A stretch of 64,000 nt of DNA from Steroidobacter agaridevorans (GTDB lineage: Bacteria > Pseudomonadota > Gammaproteobacteria > Steroidobacterales > Steroidobacteraceae), in the NCBI RefSeq assembly GCF_009932555.1, contig NZ_BLJO01000010.1, positions 185,972 to 249,971 of the forward strand, in the 5' to 3' direction. The notes under the pieces are model-generated. The model saw nothing but the letters and a program-made list of their open reading frames with translations. It was not told where the DNA came from and did no database searches. Below are positions 45,190-55,115 of the stretch, piece by piece. Each line of letters begins with the position of its first letter. Within the stretch, counting starts at the first letter, position 1. A program made the translations under genes and the position numbers.

Positions 45190-45813
45190 ATGGCTACCAA
45201 ACTCAGCCGCGATTTCTACGCCCGAGAGACTTTGCTGGTCGCGCGCGATCTGCTCGGCATGCATTTGGTTCACGCGGGGCCCGAAGGGGAGCAGGTGGGG
45301 CGCATCGTTGAGACGGAGGCATACAAGGGGCCGCACGACCTGGCGGCGCATTCTTCCCGCGGGCGGACCAAGCGGACCGAGGTGATGTTCGGGCCGCCGG
45401 GGCACGCGTATGTGTACTTGATTTACGGCTTCTGGAATTGCCTGAACATCGTGACGGCCGCGCACGGGACGCCGCATGCGGTGCTGCTGCGGGGGCTGGA
45501 GCCGGTGAAGGGAATAACCACGACCTCGCATGGGCCCGGCCTGTTATGTCGTGCCCTACATATAGATCGGAGCCTGAATGGGGCCGATTTGCTGGGCGAC
45601 ACCTTGTGGCTGGAGAAGCCGACCCGATATCGGCCGCCGAAGGTTGCCCGGGCGACCCGGATCGGCGTGGATTACGCCGGCGACTGGGCCAGCAAGCCCT
45701 GGCGGTTCTTCGATAAGGATTCGCCCTACGTTTCCACGGTCAGCGCCGCCGCCCGTAGGCGAGCACTGGCGCCCGATCAGGGTGGCGTCCGGGCGAAGTT
45801 GGCCCGTAAATAG
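45190..45813 (+). CDS. mpg: DNA-3-methyladenine glycosylase (AAG/Mpg family)
   Basis: 207 residues. It excises alkylated purines in base excision repair. Family signatures are RDLLGMHLVH, GRIVETEAYKGPHDLAAHSS with the catalytic Glu, RGRTKRTEVMFGPPGHAYVY, LIYGFWNCLNIVTA and AVLLRGLEPVKG, and the C-terminal ATRIGVDYAGDWASKPWRFF. Length is typical (about 190-210 residues). The ATG at 45190 is chosen over an in-frame TTG at 45142 because the family begins with a short leader before LSRDFY and because of the TATAAT just upstream. It is divergent from the SRPBCC-arsR pair, and ygiQ follows after 65 bases. Confidence 0.95.
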   Translation: MATKLSRDFYARETLLVARDLLGMHLVHAGPEGEQVGRIVETEAYKGPHDLAAHSSRGRTKRTEVMFGPPGHAYVYLIYGFWNCLNIVTAAHGTPHAVLLRGLEPVKGITTTSHGPGLLCRALHIDRSLNGADLLGDTLWLEKPTRYRPPKVARATRIGVDYAGDWASKPWRFFDKDSPYVSTVSAAARRRALAPDQGGVRAKLARK

Positions 45814-45878
45814 CGTAAGATTCGAGCCCTTTTTCCTGGCCCGTGACCGGCCGGGAATTCCTCATCGACTGTTTTTCC

Positions 45879-48425
45879 ATGCAGCCAGCACCGCGCGAAC
45901 TGTTCTCCTATCGCAAGCACTGGGCGTCCCGCTTCGGGACGGCCCCGTTCCTGCCCATGTCGAAGGAGGAAATGGACGCGCTCGGCTGGGACAGCTGCGA
46001 CATCATCGTCGTCACCGGCGACGCCTACGTGGACCATCCCAGCTTCGGCATGGCCATCATCGGTCGCGTGCTCGAGGCCCAGGGCTTCCGCGTCGGCATC
46101 ATCGCGCAGCCCGACTGGCGCTCGGCGGAGGATTTCGCGCGACTGGGTAAGCCGAATCTGTTCTTCGGCATCACCGGCGGGAATATGGATTCGATGGTGA
46201 ATCGGTACACCTCGGACCGGCGCATTCGTAGCGACGACGCGTACACGCCGGCCGGCGAGGGCGGCAAGCGGCCGGATCGATCCGTGATCGTTTATTCGCA
46301 GCGGGCTCGGGAAGCATTCAGTGACGTGCCCATCGTCATCGGCGGTATCGAAGCCAGTCTCCGGCGCATCGCGCACTTCGATTATTGGTCGGAGAAGGTG
46401 CGGCGCTCGGTGCTGCTGGATGCGAAGGCGGACCTGCTGGTGTATGGCAACGGCGAGCGCCAGATCGTCGAGATCGCGCATCGGCTGGCGAAAGGTCAGC
46501 CGATCGACCAGATCGACGATCTGCGAGGCACGGCGTTCGTGAGACATGCGACGCCGGAAGGGTGGACGGAGATCGATTCGACCTCGATCGATGAGCCCGG
46601 GCCGCTGAATCCGCCGATCGATCCGTACGCGGCGAACGACGCGAAGTCGAAGGCGGCAATGCAGGCGGCGGCGAATAACGCAGCAGCTGAGATTTCTTCT
46701 GCGGCTGGCGCCGCGCCCGGAATGGATGCGTCGGCGAATAGCGTGATAGCTGCGAATGTTTTGCCCACCGGCGGCGCGCCCGGCAAAGGCGCATCGGCTA
46801 GCACGTTGGCCGGCGAAGCGCCGGCGAGCGAGGCGGACGTGCCGCCGTGTGCGACGGCTGCGAAGCAGCCTGTCGCGAAGGTCGTGAAGTTTCATCGCCA
46901 TGTTCCGACTTCCGATCGCGGGCAATCCGTCATTCGCATGCCGGCGTTCGAAGCCGTGCGTGACGACGCCGTTCTCTATGCGCACGCGTCGCGCATCCTT
47001 CATCTCGAATCGAATCCGGGCAACGCGCGAGCGCTCGTGCAGCGGCACGGGAACGTCGACGTGTGGTTGAACCCGCCGCCGCTGCCGCTCTCGATGAAAG
47101 AGATGGACGCGATCTATGAGCTGCCGTATCAGCGCGTGCCTCATCCGTTCTATGGCGAGCAGAAGGGCGCGAACAAGATTCCCGCGTACGAGATGATCCG
47201 CTTCTCGATCGCGATCCAGCGCGGCTGCTTCGGCGGCTGCACCTTCTGTTCGATCACCGAGCACGAAGGCCGCATCATTCAGAATCGCTCCGAGAACTCG
47301 ATCATCAAAGAGATCGAGACCATCCGCGATTCGGTGCCCGGCTTTACGGGCGTGATCTCCGACCTGGGCGGCCCGACCGCGAACATGTATCGGCTCGCCT
47401 GCAAGTCACGCGAGATCGAGACGGCGTGCCGCCGGCCTTCGTGCGTGTTTCCGGGCATCTGCCCGAATCTCAACACCAACCACACGCCGCTGATCAATCT
47501 GTATCGACGCGCCCGTGCTCTGCCGGGCATCAAGAAGATCCTGATCGGCTCGGGCGTGCGGTATGACCTGGCGGTCGAGTCGCCGGAGTATGTGAAGGAG
47601 CTGGTTCAGCATCACGTCGGCGGTTATCTGAAGATCGCGCCCGAGGCGATCGGCGAAGGGCCGCTGTCGAAGATGATGAAGCCCGGTGTCGGCACGTATT
47701 ACCGCTTCAAGGAGCTGTTCGAGAAGTTTTCCAGGGAAGCGGGCAAGGAGCAGTACCTGATCCCGTACTTCATCGCCGCGCATCCGGGCACGACCGACGA
47801 GGACATGCTCGAGCTGGCGCTGTGGTTGAAGCAGAACGGCTATCGCGCCGACCAGGTGCAGGCGTTCCTGCCATCGCCGATGGCGACGGCGACGGCGATG
47901 TGGCACTCGGGCAAGAATCCGTTGAGGAAGGTGACTCACGGCAGTGAGGAAGTGCACATCCCGAAGGGATTGAAGGTGCGACGGCTGCACAAGGCGTTCC
48001 TGCGGTGGCATGACGCGAACAACTGGCCGATTCTTCGCGACGCGCTCCGACGCATGGGACGAGCTGATCTGATCGGGCCCGGCAAGCAACATTTGATTCC
48101 GGCCTGGCAGCCGCTCGGCACGGGCGATGCGCACGAAGGGCGGCGCTCGAAACATTCGCCGAGCCCGGGCCAAACCAGCGTGCCAGGACGCACCAATCAG
48201 AGACATGAGTCGGCACGCGCCGGCGCAAGCAATGCGAAGGACAGGCGCGGCTTGCCGGCGGCTGCTTCGAATGCGAACCGTCCGAACGCGCCGCAGGCTG
48301 CATTCAACGCGAAGCGCGCGGGCGCGTCGCAGGCAGCGCCAAGCAAAGGCGCGGCTGGCAAGCCGCTGAAGTTCCGAACGCAGCACACCGGCTTGAAAGG
48401 CGTGCGCCTGCCTCGCTCCAAATAA
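45879..48425 (+). CDS. ygiQ: YgiQ family radical SAM protein with low-complexity insert and tail
   Basis: About 848 residues from ATG 45879 (GTG at 45843 is also open). YgiQ proteins are UPF0313 radical SAM enzymes of unknown reaction. The N-terminal domain is very well conserved ([20 protein letters not shown] in near form, [32 protein letters not shown]). The cluster motif is CxxxCxxC in [17 protein letters not shown], and [13 protein letters not shown] and [18 protein letters not shown] follow. It is about 110 residues longer than E. coli YgiQ (739). The excess lies in an Ala/Gly/Ser-rich linker (nucleotides about 46610-46860) between the two conserved domains and in an Ala/Asn/Lys-rich tail (from about 48160) with imperfect repeats. 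A terminator of the opposite gene lies downstream. Confidence 0.94.
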   Translation: MQPAPRELFSYRKHWASRFGTAPFLPMSKEEMDALGWDSCDIIVVTGDAYVDHPSFGMAIIGRVLEAQGFRVGIIAQPDWRSAEDFARLGKPNLFFGITGGNMDSMVNRYTSDRRIRSDDAYTPAGEGGKRPDRSVIVYSQRAREAFSDVPIVIGGIEASLRRIAHFDYWSEKVRRSVLLDAKADLLVYGNGERQIVEIAHRLAKGQPIDQIDDLRGTAFVRHATPEGWTEIDSTSIDEPGPLNPPIDPYAANDAKSKAAMQAAANNAAAEISSAAGAAPGMDASANSVIAANVLPTGGAPGKGASASTLAGEAPASEADVPPCATAAKQPVAKVVKFHRHVPTSDRGQSVIRMPAFEAVRDDAVLYAHASRILHLESNPGNARALVQRHGNVDVWLNPPPLPLSMKEMDAIYELPYQRVPHPFYGEQKGANKIPAYEMIRFSIAIQRGCFGGCTFCSITEHEGRIIQNRSENSIIKEIETIRDSVPGFTGVISDLGGPTANMYRLACKSREIETACRRPSCVFPGICPNLNTNHTPLINLYRRARALPGIKKILIGSGVRYDLAVESPEYVKELVQHHVGGYLKIAPEAIGEGPLSKMMKPGVGTYYRFKELFEKFSREAGKEQYLIPYFIAAHPGTTDEDMLELALWLKQNGYRADQVQAFLPSPMATATAMWHSGKNPLRKVTHGSEEVHIPKGLKVRRLHKAFLRWHDANNWPILRDALRRMGRADLIGPGKQHLIPAWQPLGTGDAHEGRRSKHSPSPGQTSVPGRTNQRHESARAGASNAKDRRGLPAAASNANRPNAPQAAFNAKRAGASQAAPSKGAAGKPLKFRTQHTGLKGVRLPRSK

Positions 48426-48473
48426 GAAAGACCTTTTATTCCCCGTGTGGCGGCGTTATGCGCGGCCCTCGAT

Positions 48474-48499
48474 AAAAAAAGGCCCACCAGAGGTGGGCC
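48474..48499 (-). terminator. Rho-independent terminator of the lpxR-like gene
   Basis: A perfect 8-bp stem (GGCCCACC / GGTGGGCC) with a 3-base loop has seven A residues on its left, that is, a run of T on the minus strand. It ends the lpxR-like transcript about 30 bases past its stop codon. Confidence 0.92.
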
Positions 48500-48530
48500 G
48501 ATTGCAGGGGCTGGGTCGAGAAACTGAAAC

Positions 48531-49718
48531 TTAGAAAGCGTGCGTCAGCTGTACCGCGCCCCACAGGGCGTCGCGGGAAGCGGGGCCGTCGCGCAATTCA
48601 GCGGTTTGATAGTGCAGGGCGTAGCTGAGCTGCGTCTGGTCCAGGATCTGCGTAACCACGCCAATCCACGCCTCGGCTAGCAGCGGCTGCACCTCACCCG
48701 AGGTGTAGCGGACCTCGCTATCGCGAAACTGGCCCTGCAAAAACGCGTTGTAAGCACGAGCTTTGACGCGAGCGCCGGCGAACACATACAGCTCACGGCC
48801 ACCGCGATAACTCTCGCTCGGCACCGGCGCGGCCATGTAGTCGGTCAGCTCCGGCGCGAAACTCCACCAGGGCGAGTTGAAACGACCGGCTCGCACCGAA
48901 ATCGAAGCGCTGGTCTCGGTGAGGAAGCCGACGCTTCCCTGCACCGTGGTCTTCACATCGATCTGACCGCTCGGATCGGCGATCCAGAGTTGCTGGCGGG
49001 CGAGGGTGTAGCGCGCCGTCGGCTCGCCGCCCGCGGAGATCTGATGATCATACCCAAGCGGTCGTTCCGAACCGACCAGCTCGTGGACGGCGCTATGCAA
49101 GCTTTCCGACACCGACAGGCCGAGCACGCCGATGGTCAGGCTGCTGGTCCAGGCGCCGCGATCGTCCGCGTCCACCGTCACCCGGCCGTTGGAAACGAAC
49201 AGCAGGCTGGCATACGGCCGGTCATCCGGTTGCACTTCGCGGACCAGCGTGTTCTTGGGCGTGAACGCCAACAGGCCGATCTGCCGCGCGTGATGAACGT
49301 TCGTTTGCTCGCCGTTGAACGCCAATCGGTCCAGACGAGCCAATAAGGGATCGAGTGACAACAAGCCGTCGCGAGCCCGTTCGCCCGAGATCGTGATGCC
49401 CAGGCCGCCGGTGTAATCGCGGTCCTGGTTGCCGCCGGCGAAGAGGTCGTTATCGATCTGCACTCGCACTGCATCAACGCCCTCGAGCCAACCGATGCGC
49501 TGATTGGACACGACGACTTCGGCAATCGCGTCTTCGATATCACTTACCGACGCGGCCACCGTTTCGTCGGTCACCGCCAGCACCGGCGTAATTTCCAGCG
49601 AAGACAGCTCATCGGCCCGCGCTTCATTGCCAGTAACTGCCAATGCAGCGGTGCCTAACGCCGCGAGGACTGCCCATCGCAGCTGTGCTGCCCATCCTGT
49701 CTTGTCCGTTGTCGCCAT
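48531..49718 (-). CDS. Lipid A deacylase LpxR family protein (DUF2219)
   Basis: 395 residues with a signal peptide (WAVLAALGTAALAVTGNEARA) and a beta-barrel that ends in VQLTHAF, so an outer-membrane protein. LpxR removes the 3'-acyloxyacyl chain of lipid A in a calcium-dependent manner. The active-site regions are recognisable: VQIDNDLFAGGNQDRDYTGG supplies the Asn-Asp pair and Thr, and HSAVHELVGSERPLGYDHQ supplies the His and Glu. RPYASLLFVSNG is another family mark. It is larger than Salmonella LpxR (about 319) because of an extra N-terminal stretch of about 60 residues after the signal peptide (SSLEITPVLAVTDETVAASV and following) of unknown role. Confidence 0.87.
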   Translation of the reverse strand: MATTDKTGWAAQLRWAVLAALGTAALAVTGNEARADELSSLEITPVLAVTDETVAASVSDIEDAIAEVVVSNQRIGWLEGVDAVRVQIDNDLFAGGNQDRDYTGGLGITISGERARDGLLSLDPLLARLDRLAFNGEQTNVHHARQIGLLAFTPKNTLVREVQPDDRPYASLLFVSNGRVTVDADDRGAWTSSLTIGVLGLSVSESLHSAVHELVGSERPLGYDHQISAGGEPTARYTLARQQLWIADPSGQIDVKTTVQGSVGFLTETSASISVRAGRFNSPWWSFAPELTDYMAAPVPSESYRGGRELYVFAGARVKARAYNAFLQGQFRDSEVRYTSGEVQPLLAEAWIGVVTQILDQTQLSYALHYQTAELRDGPASRDALWGAVQLTHAF

Positions 49719-50121
49719 AACCTTAACCTTCCGACTCGCGCTGCGTTTACTGTCACGCCGCCGCTACCTGTTGCTGTTGTTCCGTGGTGCTACTGTCCTC
49801 CAAAGCCGCAGCCTCGATAAACGCGGTGAAGGGAATGACATTCATGAATCGCTGGTCATGAATCACACCTGCCGCTTCCTTCTCACTACTCATGCGGCAA
49901 CCCCACCGTCGCTTCGTTATTGCAATCACACTGCTGCAAGTGCACTAATCTGCTTGTGATGCACAGAAATTAGCGGGGCGGCGTGAGCATGCTGTTGGCC
50001 CAGCCGTGAACGCGCCGTGAAAAATCAAACCGACTGATTGGTGCCGGGGGCGAATGGGATTTCGCTCGCTTATGGAGCGATGCCTGCTGGGCAATGGAAT
50101 CTTTCCTGGGGGGAAAGAAAG
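49719..50121. promoter_or_regulatory. Divergent intergenic region with a LysR-type box
   Basis: About 400 bases lie between the lpxR-like gene and the LysR gene. No open frame here is convincing. AATCA-N7-TGATT at 50023-50039 contains T-N11-A with dyad symmetry, the form of a LysR-type box, about 83 bases before the LysR start codon; it is a plausible autoregulatory site. A strong ribosome site (GGGGGGAAAG) precedes the LysR ATG. I see nothing else of note. Confidence 0.45.
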
Positions 50122-51048
50122 ATGGATAAGTTCACCTGCATGGTGGCGTTGGCGAGAGTGGTCGAATTGGGGAGCTTCGCCGAGGCGGCGCGCCGGATGG
50201 GAGTTTCTGCGCCGATGGTGACCAAGTACATCGGGCACCTGGAACAGGAACTCGGCTCGCGCCTGCTGAATCGATCGACGCATTCCCTGAGCCTCACCGA
50301 CGTCGGACAGCTTTATCACCAGCGTTGCGTCCAGATTCTGGAAGATATCGAGGAGGCGGAAGCGGTGGCCGGCGCCAACAGCGCGGTGCCCCGCGGCTCA
50401 TTGAAGATCTGCGTTTCCGGAGCCTTCGACCTGTCGCATGTCGGACCGGTGCTGCTGGAATACTCGGCGCGCCACGGCGATGTGCGGCTGGAGGTGACGG
50501 TCAGTAATCATTTCGTGGATCTGGTGGAGGAAGGCTTCGATCTGGCGGTACGCGCCAGTAGCCATCTGCGCACCAATCTCACGACGCGCAAGCTCGCCAC
50601 CTCGCGCTTGGTGGCGTGTGCATCGCCGGCGTATCTGAAAAAGAATCCGCAGCCGGAGATCCCGGAGAACCTGCTCCATCACAACTGTCTCGCATTCACC
50701 GATACCGCGCCGACGTCGCAGCAATGGCGCTTCGAGCGCGATGGGCGCAATTCGATGGTGCAGGCGTTGGGAACGTTGCGCGCGACCAGCAATGAGTTGC
50801 TCAAGCAAGCCGCGCTGCGCGGCCAAGGCGTGGTCCTGCAGCCGACCTTCAATGTTTATCAGGAGCTGCGCGCGGGGACGTTGCAACAGGTGCTGGCCGA
50901 GTACGACGCAGGCTCGCTGGGGATCTATTTGATCTATCCGCAGCGTCGGTATCTGGCGACCAAGGTGCGAAGCTTTATCGAGCTGTTGGATGGACGCTGG
51001 GGTACGGACCCGGAAGCGGATCCGTTCTGGAACGGCAGCGGCGCCTAG
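50122..51048 (+). CDS. LysR family transcriptional regulator
   Basis: 308 residues from ATG 50122 with a strong ribosome site; the frame extends back to 50038 without support. The winged helix reads MDKFTCMVALARVVELGSFA, EAARRMGVSAPMVTKYIGHL and LNRSTHSLSLTDVGQLYHQR, typical of the group often annotated DhcR/CrgA-like. The effector domain begins at about residue 90 (PRGSLKICVSGAFDLSHVGP) and holds the usual strands (DLAVRASSHLRTNLTTRKLA). The target and ligand are unknown; the divergent lpxR-like gene is a candidate target. Its end overlaps the convergent methyltransferase gene by four bases. Confidence 0.92.
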   Translation: MDKFTCMVALARVVELGSFAEAARRMGVSAPMVTKYIGHLEQELGSRLLNRSTHSLSLTDVGQLYHQRCVQILEDIEEAEAVAGANSAVPRGSLKICVSGAFDLSHVGPVLLEYSARHGDVRLEVTVSNHFVDLVEEGFDLAVRASSHLRTNLTTRKLATSRLVACASPAYLKKNPQPEIPENLLHHNCLAFTDTAPTSQQWRFERDGRNSMVQALGTLRATSNELLKQAALRGQGVVLQPTFNVYQELRAGTLQQVLAEYDAGSLGIYLIYPQRRYLATKVRSFIELLDGRWGTDPEADPFWNGSGA

Positions 51049-51632
51049 CCGCTGCGCTCCAGTTCCCATTGTCCCCACGGCACGCCCCGGCGCACATGGA
51101 CACCGAAGCCAGCGTGTTCGAAATGTCGCGCCAGCCGCGAGCGATACCAGCTCGCGCGGCGTAGAGTGATGTTGCTATCGCTCGTGTCGCGATCGGCGTT
51201 GTCGCGCCAGTCTTCTTGCGTCGGCGCATGAAAGTACAAGGCGCCGCGTGACAAACGCGCAAGATTCGCCATTGCTTGCGCGCTTTCCCGGTCAGACAAG
51301 TACTGCATCACGTCATAACAAACGATCAGATCGAAGCGGCCGCGCGGCCGATAGTCGGCGAGCGATTCGTTCACCCAGCCATGTTCCTGGCAGAGGTGCT
51401 CACTCACCTCCAGCCCGATATACGTAGCCTCGGGAAAGGCGTCGAGCAGTGGCGCGCGCAACCACCCAAGTCCGCAGCCCGCATCGAGAATCCGCTTCAC
51501 CGGCAACTCCAGCTGCTTGACCAGCGCGGCCACCATGCCGGCGCGTCTGGCCATCTCGTCACGGGTTGTAACCCGCGTCTGCGGATTCATATAGAAGCGC
51601 TGATAGAAGCGGGCGTCGAAGCGGTTGGACAT
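51045..51632 (-). CDS. Class I SAM-dependent methyltransferase
   Basis: 195 residues from ATG 51632 (the frame reaches 51713 but would run across the opposite promoter). The Rossmann methyltransferase motifs are clear: motif I VKRILDAGCGLGWLRAPLLD, motif II YIGLEVSEHLCQEHGW, motif IV RFDLIVCYDVMQYLSD, and post-motif LARLSRGALYFHAPTQEDW. The C-terminus (WYRSRLARHFEHAGFGVHVR) is short. The substrate is unknown; the sequence resembles methyltransferases acting on small molecules. It is divergent from hsp20-lon. Confidence 0.88.
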   Translation of the reverse strand: MSNRFDARFYQRFYMNPQTRVTTRDEMARRAGMVAALVKQLELPVKRILDAGCGLGWLRAPLLDAFPEATYIGLEVSEHLCQEHGWVNESLADYRPRGRFDLIVCYDVMQYLSDRESAQAMANLARLSRGALYFHAPTQEDWRDNADRDTSDSNITLRRASWYRSRLARHFEHAGFGVHVRRGVPWGQWELERSG

Positions 51633-51687
51633 CTGATCGATGGACCTGGCTGGCGTCGGCGGGAGTTTACTTGGCTTGCGGGTCGTT

Positions 51688-51716
51688 CTTGATAGTCGTA
51701 CGCCCGACCCCACCTA
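51688..51716 (+). promoter_or_regulatory. Candidate sigma-32 (heat-shock) promoter of hsp20-lon
   Basis: CTTGATA (51688-51694), a 13-base spacer and CCCCACCTA (51708-51716) match the heat-shock consensus CTTGAAA-N11-16-CCCCATNT closely. The predicted start point is about 20 bases before the hsp20 ATG at 51746. Both genes downstream are classic heat-shock functions, and lon and small heat-shock genes are RpoH-dependent in E. coli. Confidence 0.75.
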
Positions 51717-51745
51717 GTCCGCTATGCCCTACCTGGAACTCAACC

Positions 51746-52150
51746 ATGGCCTTTCGTAACCCGCCGTCGTGGATGTGGGCCGAAGCCTGCGAAATGTTGG
51801 AACGCGCGCAACAACTGCAGCGCCAGTTCTTTCGTTTCGGCAGCACGGTGGCAGCTCAGCCACGCTGGGAACCGCCCATCGACATCCTCGCTTATGGCAA
51901 CGAGGTTCATGTCGCCGTGGCGTTGCCCGGTGTTGCCCCCGACCGCATCGAGGTCCGCACCGACAGCGGACTGTTGATCGTCAGTGCCACGCGCGCATTG
52001 CCGGTGACCAGTCACCACACCGCGGTCCATCGGCTGGAAATTCCATACGGAAGTTTCGAGCGGCGCATCGCGCTGCCTGAAGGACATTATCAATTGCTGG
52101 AGCAGGCATATACCAACGGTTGCCTGCTTCTGCGGCTGGCACATCGCTAA
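51746..52150 (+). CDS. Small heat-shock protein, Hsp20/alpha-crystallin family
   Basis: 134 residues from ATG 51746. A short N-terminal helix (MWAEACEMLERAQQLQRQFF) precedes an alpha-crystallin domain: WEPPIDILAYGNEVHVAVAL, PGVAPDRIEVRTDSGLLIVS, LEIPYGSFERRIALPEGHY and the closing AYTNGCLLLRLAH (A-x-x-x-G-x-L form). Such proteins hold unfolding clients in the cytoplasm. The usual C-terminal extension with an I-x-I motif, needed for large oligomers in many members, is absent, so it may form dimers or small assemblies. lon starts 21 bases downstream, which suggests an operon under heat-shock control. Confidence 0.9.
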   Translation: MAFRNPPSWMWAEACEMLERAQQLQRQFFRFGSTVAAQPRWEPPIDILAYGNEVHVAVALPGVAPDRIEVRTDSGLLIVSATRALPVTSHHTAVHRLEIPYGSFERRIALPEGHYQLLEQAYTNGCLLLRLAHR

Positions 52151-52171
52151 TTGGCGGGGAGCCTCATTCAC

Positions 52172-54574
<2,403 letters not shown>

Positions 54575-54600
54575 TTCGATGAGCAGATTCCAATGAGCAC

Positions 54601-54627
54601 GCCGAGGGTGGGTCCTCCACCCTCGGC
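54601..54627 (+). terminator. GC-rich hairpin downstream of lon
   Basis: GCCGAGGGTGG and CCACCCTCGGC form a perfect 11-bp stem with a 5-base loop, 26 bases after the lon stop. No T-run follows on either strand, so it may terminate only weakly or protect the message from exonucleases. Confidence 0.6.
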
Positions 54628-55115
54628 CCTGAACCCGTCCTGAACTCCTGGCACGCGGCGTGCAGACCAATCAGCATGAATCGCATTGCAAGATTGGCGC
54701 GAAGGGAGTAATCAGTGAGTCATGTTCCGCACTCAACCGAGTGAGATGCGCAACTTCAGCGCGTTCCAGCGTCGCCTTCCGCGAGCTGCGCAGGTCTTCA
54801 TTATTCCTTCTTTATCGGCGCCGCCGATCTTTACAGCTCGACGCCATCGTCAGGCGCACCCGCATGGCGCACATGTGTACGGAACATGTTCGGCCATAGC
54901 GCAGTCTTTGAGAGTAGGGTTGTCGGCAATCGCCCCAAGGCGCGAGGGGTGCGATGAGAAGCAGCGAAACCCTCAGCAACTCCGAGCGAGGTACCGGAGT
55001 ATGCTGGTTACGAATCGGGACAGTGTGAACTGCGTGCAAGAGCATGCTGTCGTAACAGGTATATAGATCCCGCGAGCCCTGACATTTCATGGCTCGCTGA
55101 TTGGAGGGCGGTTCG
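54628..55115 (+). promoter_or_regulatory. Long leader region of prkA with a sigma-54-like element
   Basis: This stretch has no gene I can support. TGGCAC at 54649-54654 and GTGCA at 54660-54664 form GG-N10-GC with a single mismatch to TGGCAC-N5-TTGCA, a candidate sigma-54 promoter reading toward prkA, about 440 bases away. The leader holds several small inverted repeats: ACTCCG/CGGAGT (54979-54984, 54995-55000) and GCGAGCC/GGCTCGC (55072-55078, 55091-55097), the last just before the ribosome site GGAGGG of prkA. E. coli yeaGH, the counterpart of prkA-yeaH, is transcribed from a sigma-54 promoter under NtrC control, which makes the element credible. Confidence 0.5.

Noticed and set aside
46600-46860. 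Ala-rich stretch considered as a possible frameshift in ygiQ
   Set aside because: The frame stays open, and conserved YgiQ sequence resumes in the same frame on both sides, so it is an in-frame insert.
54660-55066. Two short plus-strand frames between lon and prkA (79 and 114 codons)
   Set aside because: No ribosome site, unusual composition, and they overlap each other; better read as untranslated leader.
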